Shown piece by piece: positions 8,259-17,836 of a stretch of 64,000 nucleotides of DNA. The stretch's first letter is position 1, and each line of letters opens with the position of its first letter. The DNA comes from Microbacterium endophyticum. GTDB taxonomy: Bacteria; Actinomycetota; Actinomycetes; Actinomycetales; Microbacteriaceae. The notes beneath the pieces are model-generated. The model did no database searches. It worked only from the letters and a program-made list of their open reading frames with translations, and was not told where the DNA came from. The position numbers and the translations under genes are program-made. The stretch is from the NCBI RefSeq assembly GCF_011047135.1, contig NZ_CP049255.1, positions 2,170,001 through 2,234,000 on the forward strand. The letters are read 5' to 3'.

Positions 8259-9492
8259 GAGCCACCTCCGCGGTAGACGTCACAGTACGCCATGCCTCGG
8301 CGAGCTCCGAGTCGTCGGAAACCGTCGCGGTGCGCCAACCAGTGGCTGACTGCAACGTTTCGCGGTTTCGCGTCGTCGTGATGAGCGCCGGCATATGGCT
8401 GTGGCCGGCGAGGGCTGCGAGTGCCGTGGTATCGGAAGAGGTGAGGGCACCAGTCACCACAACGAGCGGGCCGATGGTTCGACCCGCGACCTCTTGCGCG
8501 AGACCGGCGAAGGCCACGCCGGCGCGCACGGAGCGTGCGGTTATCGTCGCGAAGTCGAGCACGAGTTCTTCGACGGCAGTGGTGTCGCCACCGGCAATCG
8601 GTGCGCACAACTCTGAACCATCAGAGTCGATGACGGCGACCGTGTAACCGTCGCGCACAAGTCGTGCCGTCACCGAGAGAGTCGCCGATACGATGACTTC
8701 GAAATCGGCGTCAGCGCCGGTGGCATCCAGCGCTGCGGGATCGAAACGTATCACTGCGCGATCGCACACGACGGTGGCCTCGGGGGTGCTCTCCTGCTCT
8801 TCTTCTCGCACCATCAGCTCGTTGCGATGAGCGCTCGCCCGCCAGTGGATGCGACGCATCGAATCACCCGACGCGTACGGCCGCGCGATGAGGTTGTCAG
8901 CGCCCTGTCCGCGCTGAGTGAGGAGTGGGCTCAGCGTGCCGCCACTGTCGCCGGAAAACCCCGGAGTCGGTCCGAGGTCGACGACCGTGGGGGCAACGAC
9001 GATCTTCGTGGGCTCGCCGAGGGTATGTTGGCGTCGAATGAGTCCGAATGTGTCCGTTATTTTCAGCCGCAGGGGACCGATCCAATGGATGCCGCGGTGC
9101 ACAGCGTTGAGCTCGTACGTCACTTCGGCGTGCCGACCGTCGCGGCGCGAGGTGAACACGGGAAAGACCCCGGTGGCATCCGCCGTGATATCCCCGGGGA
9201 GAGCGTCGGTCCAGGTGCCGGATGACGCCGGCCACGACGACTCCGCGGTCACACGAACTGTCACTGTGGCATCTGCTCCGATCGAGGGCACATCGGGTGA
9301 GAGCGCGCGAGTGACCTGCGCGTGTCGGCGCCGAAGCCATACAGAAAGTGCGCCCATCGTCAGCAACGCGAGAAGGAGAACCGCGAACGCGAGAAGCTCG
9401 ATGAGCCCCAGCTCGTTGGCTGCGACAGTGAACGCGATAACGAGCACGAGTGCACCCGTCCCGCGGACGGTCAGGGGCCAGAAACGCCTCAT
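8245..9492 (-). CDS. DUF58 domain-containing protein
   Basis: A 415-residue protein with two N-terminal transmembrane helices (residues of about 10-52) and the DUF58 signature RPYASGDSMRRIHWRASAHR followed by ELMVREEE. The C-terminal part has a degenerate VWA-like fold. These proteins occur next to MoxR ATPases and are thought to act with them in chaperone-like complexes; the exact role is not established. Encoded between the MoxR gene (8-bp gap) and the TgpA gene (overlap), so it is one operon. Confidence 0.9.
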   Translation of the reverse strand: MRRFWPLTVRGTGALVLVIAFTVAANELGLIELLAFAVLLLALLTMGALSVWLRRRHAQVTRALSPDVPSIGADATVTVRVTAESSWPASSGTWTDALPGDITADATGVFPVFTSRRDGRHAEVTYELNAVHRGIHWIGPLRLKITDTFGLIRRQHTLGEPTKIVVAPTVVDLGPTPGFSGDSGGTLSPLLTQRGQGADNLIARPYASGDSMRRIHWRASAHRNELMVREEEQESTPEATVVCDRAVIRFDPAALDATGADADFEVIVSATLSVTARLVRDGYTVAVIDSDGSELCAPIAGGDTTAVEELVLDFATITARSVRAGVAFAGLAQEVAGRTIGPLVVVTGALTSSDTTALAALAGHSHMPALITTTRNRETLQSATGWRTATVSDDSELAEAWRTVTSTAEVAHGIR

Positions 9493-9499
9493 CGCGACG

Positions 9500-10507
9500 T
9501 CACGACCGGGTAGCCAGCGGAACCTGCATGCTGCGTGCGATGCGTTCGAGGATCGCTGTCACACCGCCGGTGTTCCCGCCGCGCGCTGAGACCCGCGAGG
9601 GAATGATCCGGTGCACGAACACCGGGACGATGAGGTCGGTAATGTCATCGGGAATCACGAATGCCCGCCCATCGAGCGCCGCCCACACCTTGGCTGCGCG
9701 GAGGAGCTGAAGAGTCGCGCGGGGGCTCGCACCGAGCTTGATGTCGGGATGTGTGCGCGTCGCGTGCGCGAGGGCGACGACGTATTCCTCGATCGACGGC
9801 GAGACGTGAACAGCGCGCGCCCAGGTGATGAGGTCACGTACTCGTTCGGCAGAGATCACGGGCGTGATGGCCGCGAGCGGATTCGAACTTTCACGCTGAC
9901 GAAGCATGAGAATCTCGGATGCCGCATCCGGATAACCCATCGAGATCCGCAGCATGAAACGGTCTCGTTGAGCTTCCGGGAGCGCGTAGGTGCCCTCCAT
10001 CTCGAAGGGGTTCTGCGTTGCGACCACGAGAAACGGGTCGGGGAGTGGGTGAGAACTGCCGTCGACGGTTGCTTGGCGCTCTTCCATCGCTTCGAGCAGC
10101 GCCGACTGCGTTTTCGGGGAGGACCGGTTGATTTCGTCGGCGATGACGATGTTCGCGAAGATTGCGCCCGGTTTGAATTCGAACTCGCGCTCAACCGGGT
10201 CGAAAACACTCACTCCGGTGATGTCGCCGGGGAGGAGATCCGGAGTGAACTGTACGCGGCGCACACTCGCCGCAACTGACGCGGCGAGTGCGCGCGCAAG
10301 CATCGTTTTACCGACGCCTGGCACATCCTCGATGAGCAGGTGGCCTTCGGCGAGAAGTGCGACCATCGCGGAACGCACGGCTTCAGGCTTGCCATCGATC
10401 ACTCGCGAGATCGACGCTTCGACAAGGCCCGCGAGCCGTTGGAACTCTGCGGAGTCGAGTGCGCTCCTGCGTGTGGGTGCAGCTTCTGACGTTGCGGTGT
10501 TGTCCAT
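9500..10507 (-). CDS. MoxR-family AAA+ ATPase
   Basis: A 335-residue AAA+ ATPase. It has Walker A in EDVPGVGKTMLARALA, Walker B in IVIADEINRSSPKTQSALLE, and the MoxR motifs HPLPDPFLVVATQNPFEMEG and LPEAQRDRF. MoxR proteins act as chaperones for assembly or activation of partner proteins. The start at 10507 (MDNTATSEAAP) has a GGGGGA site just upstream; longer versions up to 10684 overlap the neighbouring gene and have an atypical N-terminus. First gene of the three-gene cluster. Confidence 0.92.
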   Translation of the reverse strand: MDNTATSEAAPTRRSALDSAEFQRLAGLVEASISRVIDGKPEAVRSAMVALLAEGHLLIEDVPGVGKTMLARALAASVAASVRRVQFTPDLLPGDITGVSVFDPVEREFEFKPGAIFANIVIADEINRSSPKTQSALLEAMEERQATVDGSSHPLPDPFLVVATQNPFEMEGTYALPEAQRDRFMLRISMGYPDAASEILMLRQRESSNPLAAITPVISAERVRDLITWARAVHVSPSIEEYVVALAHATRTHPDIKLGASPRATLQLLRAAKVWAALDGRAFVIPDDITDLIVPVFVHRIIPSRVSARGGNTGGVTAILERIARSMQVPLATRS

Positions 10508-10586
10508 CTGGTCCCCCGGCCGGCGCACTCGGCGAGCTTCTTCGCCCTCGTTACCCGATCGTAACCCGACGGTGCCGGTGCCAGGG

Positions 10587-11135
10587 TCAAACGAGGAGCG
10601 CGATCGCCATGAGCGAGGTCGCGGCGCCCATCGTCGTGTACTCAGCACGCACCGACCATCCGCTTCTGCGGACAGCAAGAGCAAAAGATGCTGCCGAGTA
10701 GGCTGCGGCCCCAGCGATCAGGACGGCCATCAGCAACCCTGTGCCGATGCCGTGCTGATGCGCCCCTGCTGTTGCAGTGCCGCCGGAACCATGATTCATC
10801 CCCAGCATGAGGGCGGCCATGACGATCATTCCGAGCGGCGTGTGAAGTGCTGCCCCGGTGCCACTTGCCTTCGAAGCCCCGTGTTCGTTTCGAGATCGCG
10901 AATGACGACTCCGCCGAGTGGTGCGCAGCGCAGCCAGCCCCATGGCGCCGACGACCAAAAACGCTGCCCAGTACACCGGTGCGACGAGACGTGTCAGAGC
11001 AGCATCGAGCATCGCAAGCATCATCAACATCGACGCCATGAGCTCGGGCATCCGCACCCGGCCCCGATCGGCTGCTAAGCAGCAGGTTCCGATCGCGGCC
11101 GGGGCAACGGCCCACGCGTGGAGCAGTTCGGGCAT
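10587..11135 (-). CDS. Uncharacterised integral membrane protein next to amine oxidase
   Basis: A 182-residue protein with about five hydrophobic helices, Met-rich in places (MASMLMMLAMLDAA). Two loops carry His residues (RHSRSRNEHGASK and GMNHGSGGTATAGAHQHG). It may be related to the DUF5134-type membrane proteins, but I am not certain. It begins 5 bp downstream of the copper amine oxidase stop and is clearly cotranscribed with it. The Met/His content and this position suggest metal handling, but that is inference. Confidence 0.7.
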   Translation of the reverse strand: MPELLHAWAVAPAAIGTCCLAADRGRVRMPELMASMLMMLAMLDAALTRLVAPVYWAAFLVVGAMGLAALRTTRRSRHSRSRNEHGASKASGTGAALHTPLGMIVMAALMLGMNHGSGGTATAGAHQHGIGTGLLMAVLIAGAAAYSAASFALAVRRSGWSVRAEYTTMGAATSLMAIALLV

Positions 11136-11139
11136 GGAC

Positions 11140-13155
11140 TCAGTGCGCGGCGTGATCGTCGTGGTGGCCGTGTCCGTGGTGCTCAGCGTGAGCGTGACCC
11201 GTACCCGCAGAGCAATGGTCGGTAACGGGAGCGGGCACGTTCAGCACGGGTGAGCGGTCAAAGAAGTTGTACGGCTTGAGCGTGAACTTGGCGTAGTCCA
11301 TGGGCATCACGGGCCAGTCTTCGTTGCGAGGAAAGTGCGTGAGACCAAACGTGTGCCACAGCACGACATCTTCACCGACGAGAGGTTCGTCTCCCGCGAT
11401 GAACTCGGGGATGCCGCCCCCGCCCGGGTGCTGGTTGACGAAATCGCCCGCGGCGTATCGTTCTGCCGGGTCGTACTTCGTGACGAAAAGGTTCTTGGTT
11501 GCGAATTCCGCGCGCGACGTGATGGATGCCGACGGGTCAGCCATCAGCGTCGGCGTTTCTGTCGGAAAGAGCACGTAAGACGTTGGCTGACCCATTGAGG
11601 TTGTCTTCTCGGTAGACGCGATCTGCCACACCCGGTTGAGCGCGCCGTTGGCGAGTCGGCCGGACACCTTCTCTGAAGTGATCGGTGTCACCTTTTTGGT
11701 AAACGCGTTTCCGTAGGGGTTCTGCTCCGAAATGGGCAACCGCACGGCGTCGATCTCGTTGACGACGTTGGCGGTGCCATCCACTGTCATATCGAGGCGT
11801 GCCGAGAACAGGTGCTGGTGATACGGAGCGCCGAGGCCCGGTGCCACCTGGGAAGCGTAGGGATACGGGGTGCCGTCTTCACCGTCACCCGGGTATGACG
11901 ACGTGAAAAGGATGCCCGTGAGCTTTGCCTCGCACTCGATTGTGCCGTCGAGATACAGGTACCAGAAGAACCCGTAGTCGTAGTTGCCCACGGTCGTGAA
12001 GAACGAGATGACGAGTCGGCGCTGCCGGCGCACTTCGTTTGATCCCGTGAAGATATCGGTGTGCTTCCAGAGCGAACCGAAGTCCTCTTCGTGCATGCAC
12101 ACCCCGTTTCGGACGACGCGGGGCATGCCCAACTCATCAGAGAGCGTGGCATCCAGGTACGTGATGTCACCGACGCAGTCGCAGCCGAGTTCGAGCTCAT
12201 TCGTATACCGGCCGAACAGGTACTCGCCGGTGTCGAAGTAGTTCTGCCAGAAGCGGTTCGGCGACGGATCCGCGTAAGGGACCACCATTTCGCTGATGGA
12301 TCCGCGGTACATGACGGGGCGGTCAGCGAACTCCACTTGGCGCAAGATTAAGCCCTCGCGGGTGTCGAAGCCGATGCGAAGCTTCCAGTTGCCCCACGTC
12401 ACTTCTTCGCCATCAACAGTGAAACTCGCACCCTCGGGCTGCGTGATTTCGATCGGTTTGAGGCCCTCGAGCGGTGGCCCCTGCAGGGCCGGGTCGTCGA
12501 AGTTTCCGCTTGTCTCGGGAACCGCGAGTCCCGGATTGTCGATGATCTCGATCACTTTGCGGTCGGCGACGTCGATGTAGGCGGTCAGGCCGTCGACGGG
12601 GTGCGCCCACGGGTGGTCGGCGGGGTGGTCTTGCCGAAACGCGAAGGTGCGAAGGATGCGGCGGCCCTCTTCAGCGGCGTATCCGTAATGCCCAGCCGAC
12701 AGCGGCACGAGCGCGACGTCGTCGACAGTGAGTCCGCGACCGGCGAGAGCGGCGAGCCACCCCTCGTCGGCATTCGCGATGATGCCGACCTCTTCGAACT
12801 CGGCATCGAGAATCGGTAGTTGCCCGGCTGTGCCGTCGAGTACATCTGCGGAGAGCACGGTTCCGTTCGTGATCGAGACGATGGCATCCACGGAACGCGT
12901 CGTCGTCATATCGAGAAGTTGCACACGCGCACGACGGTCGGGAAGCCCACCGCCAGCCTCCCATGCGCGTACGTCGGCCTTCGGCGGCTCTTCTAAGCCG
13001 ACGTACGCGAAACGCACCCGGTCGCCCATTTCAGGAAGCGAAGCGGTGATCTCGCGAACGGCGTCGATTTCGTCGGCACTCAGCGATGACAGTGGGTGCG
13101 AGGCGGCAGCGGGTGCGGTATATCCGGCGGCGGTTTCGATATCGGTGATGCTCAT
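11140..13155 (-). CDS. Copper-containing primary-amine oxidase
   Basis: A 671-residue quinoprotein amine oxidase that converts primary amines to aldehydes, ammonia and hydrogen peroxide. The topaquinone motif T-V-G-N-Y-D is present, with the precursor Tyr at residue 392. The copper ligands are visible as the HQH of PYHQHLFSARLDM and the C-terminal THFPRNEDWPVMP. A His-rich tail (GHAHAEHHGHGHH and more) ends the protein. The start at 13155 (MSITDIETAAG) has AGGAGC upstream and is preferred to 13230. Neighbouring APC permeases and an IclR regulator suggest an amine-catabolic cluster. Confidence 0.95.
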   Translation of the reverse strand: MSITDIETAAGYTAPAAASHPLSSLSADEIDAVREITASLPEMGDRVRFAYVGLEEPPKADVRAWEAGGGLPDRRARVQLLDMTTTRSVDAIVSITNGTVLSADVLDGTAGQLPILDAEFEEVGIIANADEGWLAALAGRGLTVDDVALVPLSAGHYGYAAEEGRRILRTFAFRQDHPADHPWAHPVDGLTAYIDVADRKVIEIIDNPGLAVPETSGNFDDPALQGPPLEGLKPIEITQPEGASFTVDGEEVTWGNWKLRIGFDTREGLILRQVEFADRPVMYRGSISEMVVPYADPSPNRFWQNYFDTGEYLFGRYTNELELGCDCVGDITYLDATLSDELGMPRVVRNGVCMHEEDFGSLWKHTDIFTGSNEVRRQRRLVISFFTTVGNYDYGFFWYLYLDGTIECEAKLTGILFTSSYPGDGEDGTPYPYASQVAPGLGAPYHQHLFSARLDMTVDGTANVVNEIDAVRLPISEQNPYGNAFTKKVTPITSEKVSGRLANGALNRVWQIASTEKTTSMGQPTSYVLFPTETPTLMADPSASITSRAEFATKNLFVTKYDPAERYAAGDFVNQHPGGGGIPEFIAGDEPLVGEDVVLWHTFGLTHFPRNEDWPVMPMDYAKFTLKPYNFFDRSPVLNVPAPVTDHCSAGTGHAHAEHHGHGHHDDHAAH

Positions 13156-13242
13156 GGGTGATGCTCCTAGAAGAAGGGATAACAGCGGGGGAGAGGGATG
13201 CCGGGAGCACGCGGGATGAGGAGAGCGCACCCCCGGCGGTCG

Positions 13243-14718
13243 TCAGCTCGAGATGGTGTCGATGAGTTTTGCGTACGCCAAGGGTCTGCGCGTGCGAATC
13301 CACCACGCCTGTACAAATCCGAACAGGGGGAAGATCACGATCAGTGCCAGTAGCACCCAGCTCACCCCGCCGAAGACGGGATTGCCGTCAGCATCTGCGT
13401 CACCGACGAGCACAGGAAAATTGGCGATGATCAGGATTGCCGAAACGATCAGTCCGACGAACCCGAGGCCCGGAGCAAGCATCGTCTGCCAGACGCGGCG
13501 GTCTTGTCTGGTCTTGGCGAAGTAGACGATGACGGCGATCGATGTCAGCGCCATGAGAAGCGCGATTGCGAGCGTTGCGACGCCGGCGAACCAGGTGAAC
13601 ACCTGCAACACGGGGTCGAGTTGGAAGATCGCGAAGACGACGATGAGTACGGCCGCTGTCGCGGTCTGGACCACCGACGAGATATGTGGTGAGAGGTGCT
13701 TGTGGTGCACCGCGCCCACCTTTTCGGGCATGACCCCCGCGTTCGACATCGAGTGCTGGTAGCGCGTGACGACGTTGTGGAACGAGAGCACGCAGGCGAA
13801 CATCGACGTGATCAGCAAGACGTTGGTGATGATCTCGCCGGCGCTTCCGAGGTAGATCGACATCGTGCGAAGGATGAGGTTGCCGGGGTCTTCTGCCGCA
13901 GCATCCATGATTCCGTCTGGTCCCCACGCCATCACGAGCCCCCATGAAGCGAGTGTGTAAAAGACGCCGATACCGATGACAGCGGCGTACGTTGCGCGGG
14001 GAATCGTGCGGTTGGGGTTCTTCGCCTCATCACGGAAGATCGCTGTGGCTTCGAACCCGATGAACGCGGCGATAGCGAACATCAGCCCGACTCCGGGTGA
14101 ACCACTGGCGATGTTCGACGGGACGAATGTCTCGAGGCTGAGTCCTTCCGGACCGCCGTTGATCATGACGGCGGCCACCATGACGAGCACAATCCCCACC
14201 TCAGCGACGAGGAGAACACCCAGCACCTTGCTCGACAAATCGATGTGGCGATAGCCGAGGACTCCCACGAGGGCGATGACGACGAGCGAGAAAAGCCACC
14301 AGGGAACAGCGGGCCCGCCGATGGATTCGACGGTGTAGCTCAGGATGTAGCCGACGTAGCCGTACACCGATACCTGAATTGTCGTATAGGTGAGCATGGC
14401 GATCCAGGCCGCGGCGAGGCCGGTCGACCGCCCGAGGCCGTAGCCGGCGTAGGTGAAGAATGCTCCCGGCTTCGGGACGTGCCGCGCCATCGCGGCCAGG
14501 CCCACTGAGAACAGCAACAGGACGACGGCGCTGATGACATAAAGCGACGGGAAACCCACCCCGTTGCCGATCAGGATGCCGAGAGGTGCGGCTCCTCCGA
14601 CGACGGTGAGGGGAGAAGCCGCGGCGACGACCATAAAGACAATGGCGGTGACGCCGAGAGAGCCGGTGAGCGAGCGCTTTGCGGACGCTTCGACCCCCGT
14701 GGATTCGAGCTGTGTCAT
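13243..14718 (-). CDS. APC-superfamily amino acid/amine permease
   Basis: A 491-residue permease with about 12 transmembrane helices. It opens with SLTGSLGVTAIVFMVVAAASPLTVVGG, typical of APC transporters near amine oxidases. A conserved stretch FIGFEATAIFRDEAKNPNRTIPRA marks the sixth-helix region. It probably imports an amine or amino acid used by the oxidase encoded 87 bp downstream on the same strand. The ATG at 14718 has AAGGGA 6 bp upstream; the in-frame extension to 15024 lies over the divergent gene and is rejected. Confidence 0.9.
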   Translation of the reverse strand: MTQLESTGVEASAKRSLTGSLGVTAIVFMVVAAASPLTVVGGAAPLGILIGNGVGFPSLYVISAVVLLLFSVGLAAMARHVPKPGAFFTYAGYGLGRSTGLAAAWIAMLTYTTIQVSVYGYVGYILSYTVESIGGPAVPWWLFSLVVIALVGVLGYRHIDLSSKVLGVLLVAEVGIVLVMVAAVMINGGPEGLSLETFVPSNIASGSPGVGLMFAIAAFIGFEATAIFRDEAKNPNRTIPRATYAAVIGIGVFYTLASWGLVMAWGPDGIMDAAAEDPGNLILRTMSIYLGSAGEIITNVLLITSMFACVLSFHNVVTRYQHSMSNAGVMPEKVGAVHHKHLSPHISSVVQTATAAVLIVVFAIFQLDPVLQVFTWFAGVATLAIALLMALTSIAVIVYFAKTRQDRRVWQTMLAPGLGFVGLIVSAILIIANFPVLVGDADADGNPVFGGVSWVLLALIVIFPLFGFVQAWWIRTRRPLAYAKLIDTISS

Positions 14719-14937
14719 GAGCGGTCCCTTCGTGGGCGGTGCAGGGTGAACGAGCGGATGCCATGAGACTCTCGCGCCCGGATTGCAACACCGTTCCTGG
14801 GTCGTGAAAAAGAAGGGCATGACAAACGAGACAGTGTGCGGACGCGGTCTCATTTGAGAGACACACACTCGAAACACGCGAGACCCGTGGCGGCAACCAG
14901 TGGTGTTTACGCTGCACAGACGGCTCCCGGAGGCACC

Positions 14938-16440
14938 ATGACAGCACTCGAACGCGCCATCGCTCGTCCCGATCCGGTGCGAGAATTCGGTGCGCGCTCG
15001 CCGCTGCACGGACTTGATCGTCAAAGCGTCGGTTTCGTCGATGTGCTCGCCCAGTCAGTCGCGGCGGTCGCGCCCGCGGCCGCGGCAACGACGGTAGTGC
15101 TGCTGGTCGCCGGAATTTCGCCCTCGGCTACCGTGCTGTCGATCCTTGTCGCCGGCGTGCTGAGCTTTTTGGTAGCACGCACTATTTCGCAGTTCGCGCG
15201 CCGTTTTGCGGCGGCCGGTTCGACCTACACTTACACGGCCCGAGGCCTCGGGGTGGGAGCCGGCCTGGCTTCTGGGGCAGCAATTCTCGTCGGGTACGGC
15301 GCAATCGCGATGTTCGCGCTCTTTGGCGGCGCCTACTACCTCACGTTCTTGTTGGGTGCGATTCTTCCTGGCACAGCTGGGCCCGTCACGACAGCACTCG
15401 TGCTTCTCGCAGAAGCGGCTTTTGTCGCACTGGTATTGGTGCGCGGCATTCGAGTGTCCTCGCGAATCGCTCTTGTCGTCGAAGTGATTTCGGTCGCGCT
15501 CATCGTCGTGATGCTCATCATTTTGCTGGTCCAGATTGGGCCGATCAACCCGGCGGTCTTGGTGCCAGCAGCCGGCGAATGGTCGCCGGCTGCCATCGCT
15601 GCCGGCTCCGTTATCGCCCTGACCGCATTCGTCGGATTCGAGAGCTCAGCGACCCTCGGCGTCGAAGCACGCTCGCCGCTTCGAACCGTGCCGAGGGCGA
15701 TTGTCTGGACGGTCATCCTCTCGGGTGGGCTCTACCTTCTGGCATCGATCACCCAGGTTGCAGGATTTGCCGCGTTGGATAGGGAACTCTCCGAAAGCGC
15801 ATCGCCCATCAACGAACTCGCGGCGGCCTATGGCATGGACATGTGGGCCACCCTTGCGGACGCCGGGATCGCCGCATCCTTTCTCGCCTGCGCCATCGGC
15901 TCGACGACGGCCCTCACCCGGGTGCTCTTCACGATGGGCCGTGACGGCGTGCTCCCTCGGGCTGCTGGGAGGGCTCACCGCCGGTTCGGCACCCCGATCG
16001 GGGCCATCTGGCTCTCGCTGCCCGTGATCACGATCGCGCCCTTGCTCGTGACGATTGCCGGTATGGAAATTCGCGACGCCATGCACATCACCATCGCGCT
16101 CGGCGGTGTCGGTTACATCGTCGCCTATATCTTTGTCTGCGTTTCCGCGCCGTTGTTTCTGCGTCGAATAGGCGAATTAACAGTCGGTTCGGCGGTCATC
16201 GCCGGAGTCTCTGCTGTCGCCCTCACGGGCGGTCTCGTAGCGTTCCTCGTGGTCGATGCGGCATCAGGAAGCGCGGCGATCTGGGTGGTACTCGCCGTCG
16301 CGGTGGCGGCTGCAATCGTCATCATCGGGCGAATTCGCGGCGATCGACGCTCGCTCGATGGCATTGGCGCCTACGACGAACCGATCGCATCTCAAGTGTT
16401 GGGTGGTGTCGCCCGAGATGGACGAACCACTGATGCCTGA
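14938..16440 (+). CDS. APC-superfamily permease (second)
   Basis: A 500-residue transporter with about 12 helices and the APC motif FVGFESSATLGVEARSPLRTVPRAI. The start at 14938 (MTALERAIARP) has GGAGG 5 bp upstream. It is divergent from the first permease gene and is followed directly by the IclR regulator, whose start codon lies inside this gene. Substrate unknown; an amine or amino acid is likely from context. Confidence 0.9.
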   Translation: MTALERAIARPDPVREFGARSPLHGLDRQSVGFVDVLAQSVAAVAPAAAATTVVLLVAGISPSATVLSILVAGVLSFLVARTISQFARRFAAAGSTYTYTARGLGVGAGLASGAAILVGYGAIAMFALFGGAYYLTFLLGAILPGTAGPVTTALVLLAEAAFVALVLVRGIRVSSRIALVVEVISVALIVVMLIILLVQIGPINPAVLVPAAGEWSPAAIAAGSVIALTAFVGFESSATLGVEARSPLRTVPRAIVWTVILSGGLYLLASITQVAGFAALDRELSESASPINELAAAYGMDMWATLADAGIAASFLACAIGSTTALTRVLFTMGRDGVLPRAAGRAHRRFGTPIGAIWLSLPVITIAPLLVTIAGMEIRDAMHITIALGGVGYIVAYIFVCVSAPLFLRRIGELTVGSAVIAGVSAVALTGGLVAFLVVDAASGSAAIWVVLAVAVAAAIVIIGRIRGDRRSLDGIGAYDEPIASQVLGGVARDGRTTDA

Positions 16441-17134
16441 GGCACCTGCGCCCGCTCTCACCGCGCGTCAGCCGCGTGCGATTCACAGTGCATTGAGTGT
16501 GCTCGAGGCCGTCGCGCATCTGGGAGCGGGCGCGACGGCACGCGAAGTGTCAACTCAACTCGGGTTGCCGCGTGCGACGACCTATCGCCTCTTGAATCTG
16601 CTCGTGCAAGACGAATATCTCGTGCGCACGCCGGATCTTGCCGGGTTCGCGCTCGGTGCAAAAGTGTCGCAGCTCATTGCGGCTGCGACACCACCGTTGC
16701 GGCTGGCTACAGCGGCCCGCGCCGTCGTCGCCGATACTCGATCCGCTGTCCGAGGCGGAGTGCATGTGGTGCTTTACATCGACGGCCGGATCACGGTTGT
16801 CGATGCCGACCCCGACTTTCCCCTGTCCGATGACGTCCGCCTCGTTCGAGAGCCGGGGCGATTTGCGCTGGGGCGCCTGCTTCTTGGCGAGATGGCGCCG
16901 GCGAACGCGCTACCCGGGGCTGTGGCGTCCGACCTGGCGCGTTTCGACGCCACCCGTCAAGTGGGCGAAATCACGGTGGGCTATGGATGCCTCGCGGTCC
17001 CCATTCGTGACAGCAACGGTGCTCTCGCAGGCGCTGTCGGGTTTTCCGGTCCCGCACACCGCATATCGGAGCCTGCAGCGGTGCTTGAGATATTGCGGCC
17101 CGCTGCGGAACGGCTTGCGCCACTTGTGACGTGA
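16418..17134 (+). CDS. IclR-family transcriptional regulator
   Basis: A 238-residue regulator. The N-terminal winged helix-turn-helix (residues of about 20-75, ALSVLEAVAHLGAGATAREV then LGLPRATTYRLLNLLV) precedes an IclR effector-binding domain ending in AVLEILRPAAERLAPL. It overlaps the permease gene, so it is in the same transcript and probably controls the amine cluster. The ATG at 16418 is chosen; a second in-frame ATG at 16433 is possible. The effector domain is somewhat short and divergent compared with typical family members of about 250 residues. Confidence 0.85.
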   Translation: MDEPLMPEAPAPALTARQPRAIHSALSVLEAVAHLGAGATAREVSTQLGLPRATTYRLLNLLVQDEYLVRTPDLAGFALGAKVSQLIAAATPPLRLATAARAVVADTRSAVRGGVHVVLYIDGRITVVDADPDFPLSDDVRLVREPGRFALGRLLLGEMAPANALPGAVASDLARFDATRQVGEITVGYGCLAVPIRDSNGALAGAVGFSGPAHRISEPAAVLEILRPAAERLAPLVT

Positions 17135-17164
17135 GGTCTGTCGCGCCTCATGCATCGTCCGGAG

Positions 17165-17590
17165 TCACGTGGTCGGCTGCAGTCGCACCATGAAGCGGTC
17201 AGGCTCCGGCAGCGGCCCGAAATCATACTTTTCGTAAAGGCCATGCGCATCGGCCGTTGCAAGGAGTACGCGGCGTAGCCCCAGGGGTTCGAGGTCAGCT
17301 ACGACGCCCGCGATGAGATCCTTGCCAAGGTTGTTGCCCCGCGCAGTCGTTGCAACGAAGACATCGCACAGCCATGCAAAGGTCACGCCATCGGTGATGA
17401 CGCGGGCGTAGGCGACTTGTGCGCCGGAATCGACCTCGAAGATGCCGTAGTTACGTGAGGCATCGATCGCAGCATCCTGCGCCTCACGGGTCCGTCCCTT
17501 CGCCCAGTACGACTGCTCGCTGAGCCACCCGTGCACGACAACGCGGTCGATCTCGTCGGATGATGTCGAAAAGCGGTAGCGGGAATGCAC
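17165..17590 (-). CDS. GNAT-family N-acetyltransferase
   Basis: A protein of about 141 residues with the GNAT core: VITDGVTFAWLCDVFVATTARGNNLGKDLI covers the acetyl-CoA-binding loop (R/Q-x-x-G-x-G/A equivalent) and ATADAHGLYEKYDFGPL is the terminal motif. The GTG at 17590 (VHSRYRFSTSS) is chosen because the longer frame to 17797 runs antisense through the SRP RNA gene. The acceptor substrate is unknown. Confidence 0.82.
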   Translation of the reverse strand: MHSRYRFSTSSDEIDRVVVHGWLSEQSYWAKGRTREAQDAAIDASRNYGIFEVDSGAQVAYARVITDGVTFAWLCDVFVATTARGNNLGKDLIAGVVADLEPLGLRRVLLATADAHGLYEKYDFGPLPEPDRFMVRLQPTT

Positions 17591-17664
17591 CCACTCAGAA
17601 TATGGTGCACGACTGTCGACTCCTGACCGTCGACTGGCGAGAGCGCGCGAGCACGTTAGACTAT

Positions 17665-17759
17665 GGGAAGCTCTCCGCGAGGCGGCATCCAGGCCAACTC
17701 CCCCAGGACGGAAACGTAGCAAGGGTAACCAGGCTCTGCCGGGTTCGCGGAGAGTCTTA
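17665..17759 (+). ncRNA. ffs: Signal recognition particle RNA, 4.5S type
   Basis: The short bacterial SRP RNA is recognisable by CAGGACGGAAACGTAGCAAG followed by GGTAACCAGG, which forms the conserved Ffh-binding hairpin with a GGAA tetraloop and the asymmetric internal loop. The ends pair through CTCTCCGCGA and TCGCGGAGAG. A TTATTTTT run follows at 17757. Exact ends are approximate. The RNA guides co-translational membrane targeting with Ffh. Confidence 0.92.
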
Positions 17760-17836
17760 TTTTTCCGGAACGATTCGTAGGACTTTCTCCGGTGCACCCG
17801 CGCGCGGCGGGTGTCGCAGCCTCTTAGGGTTGATGT

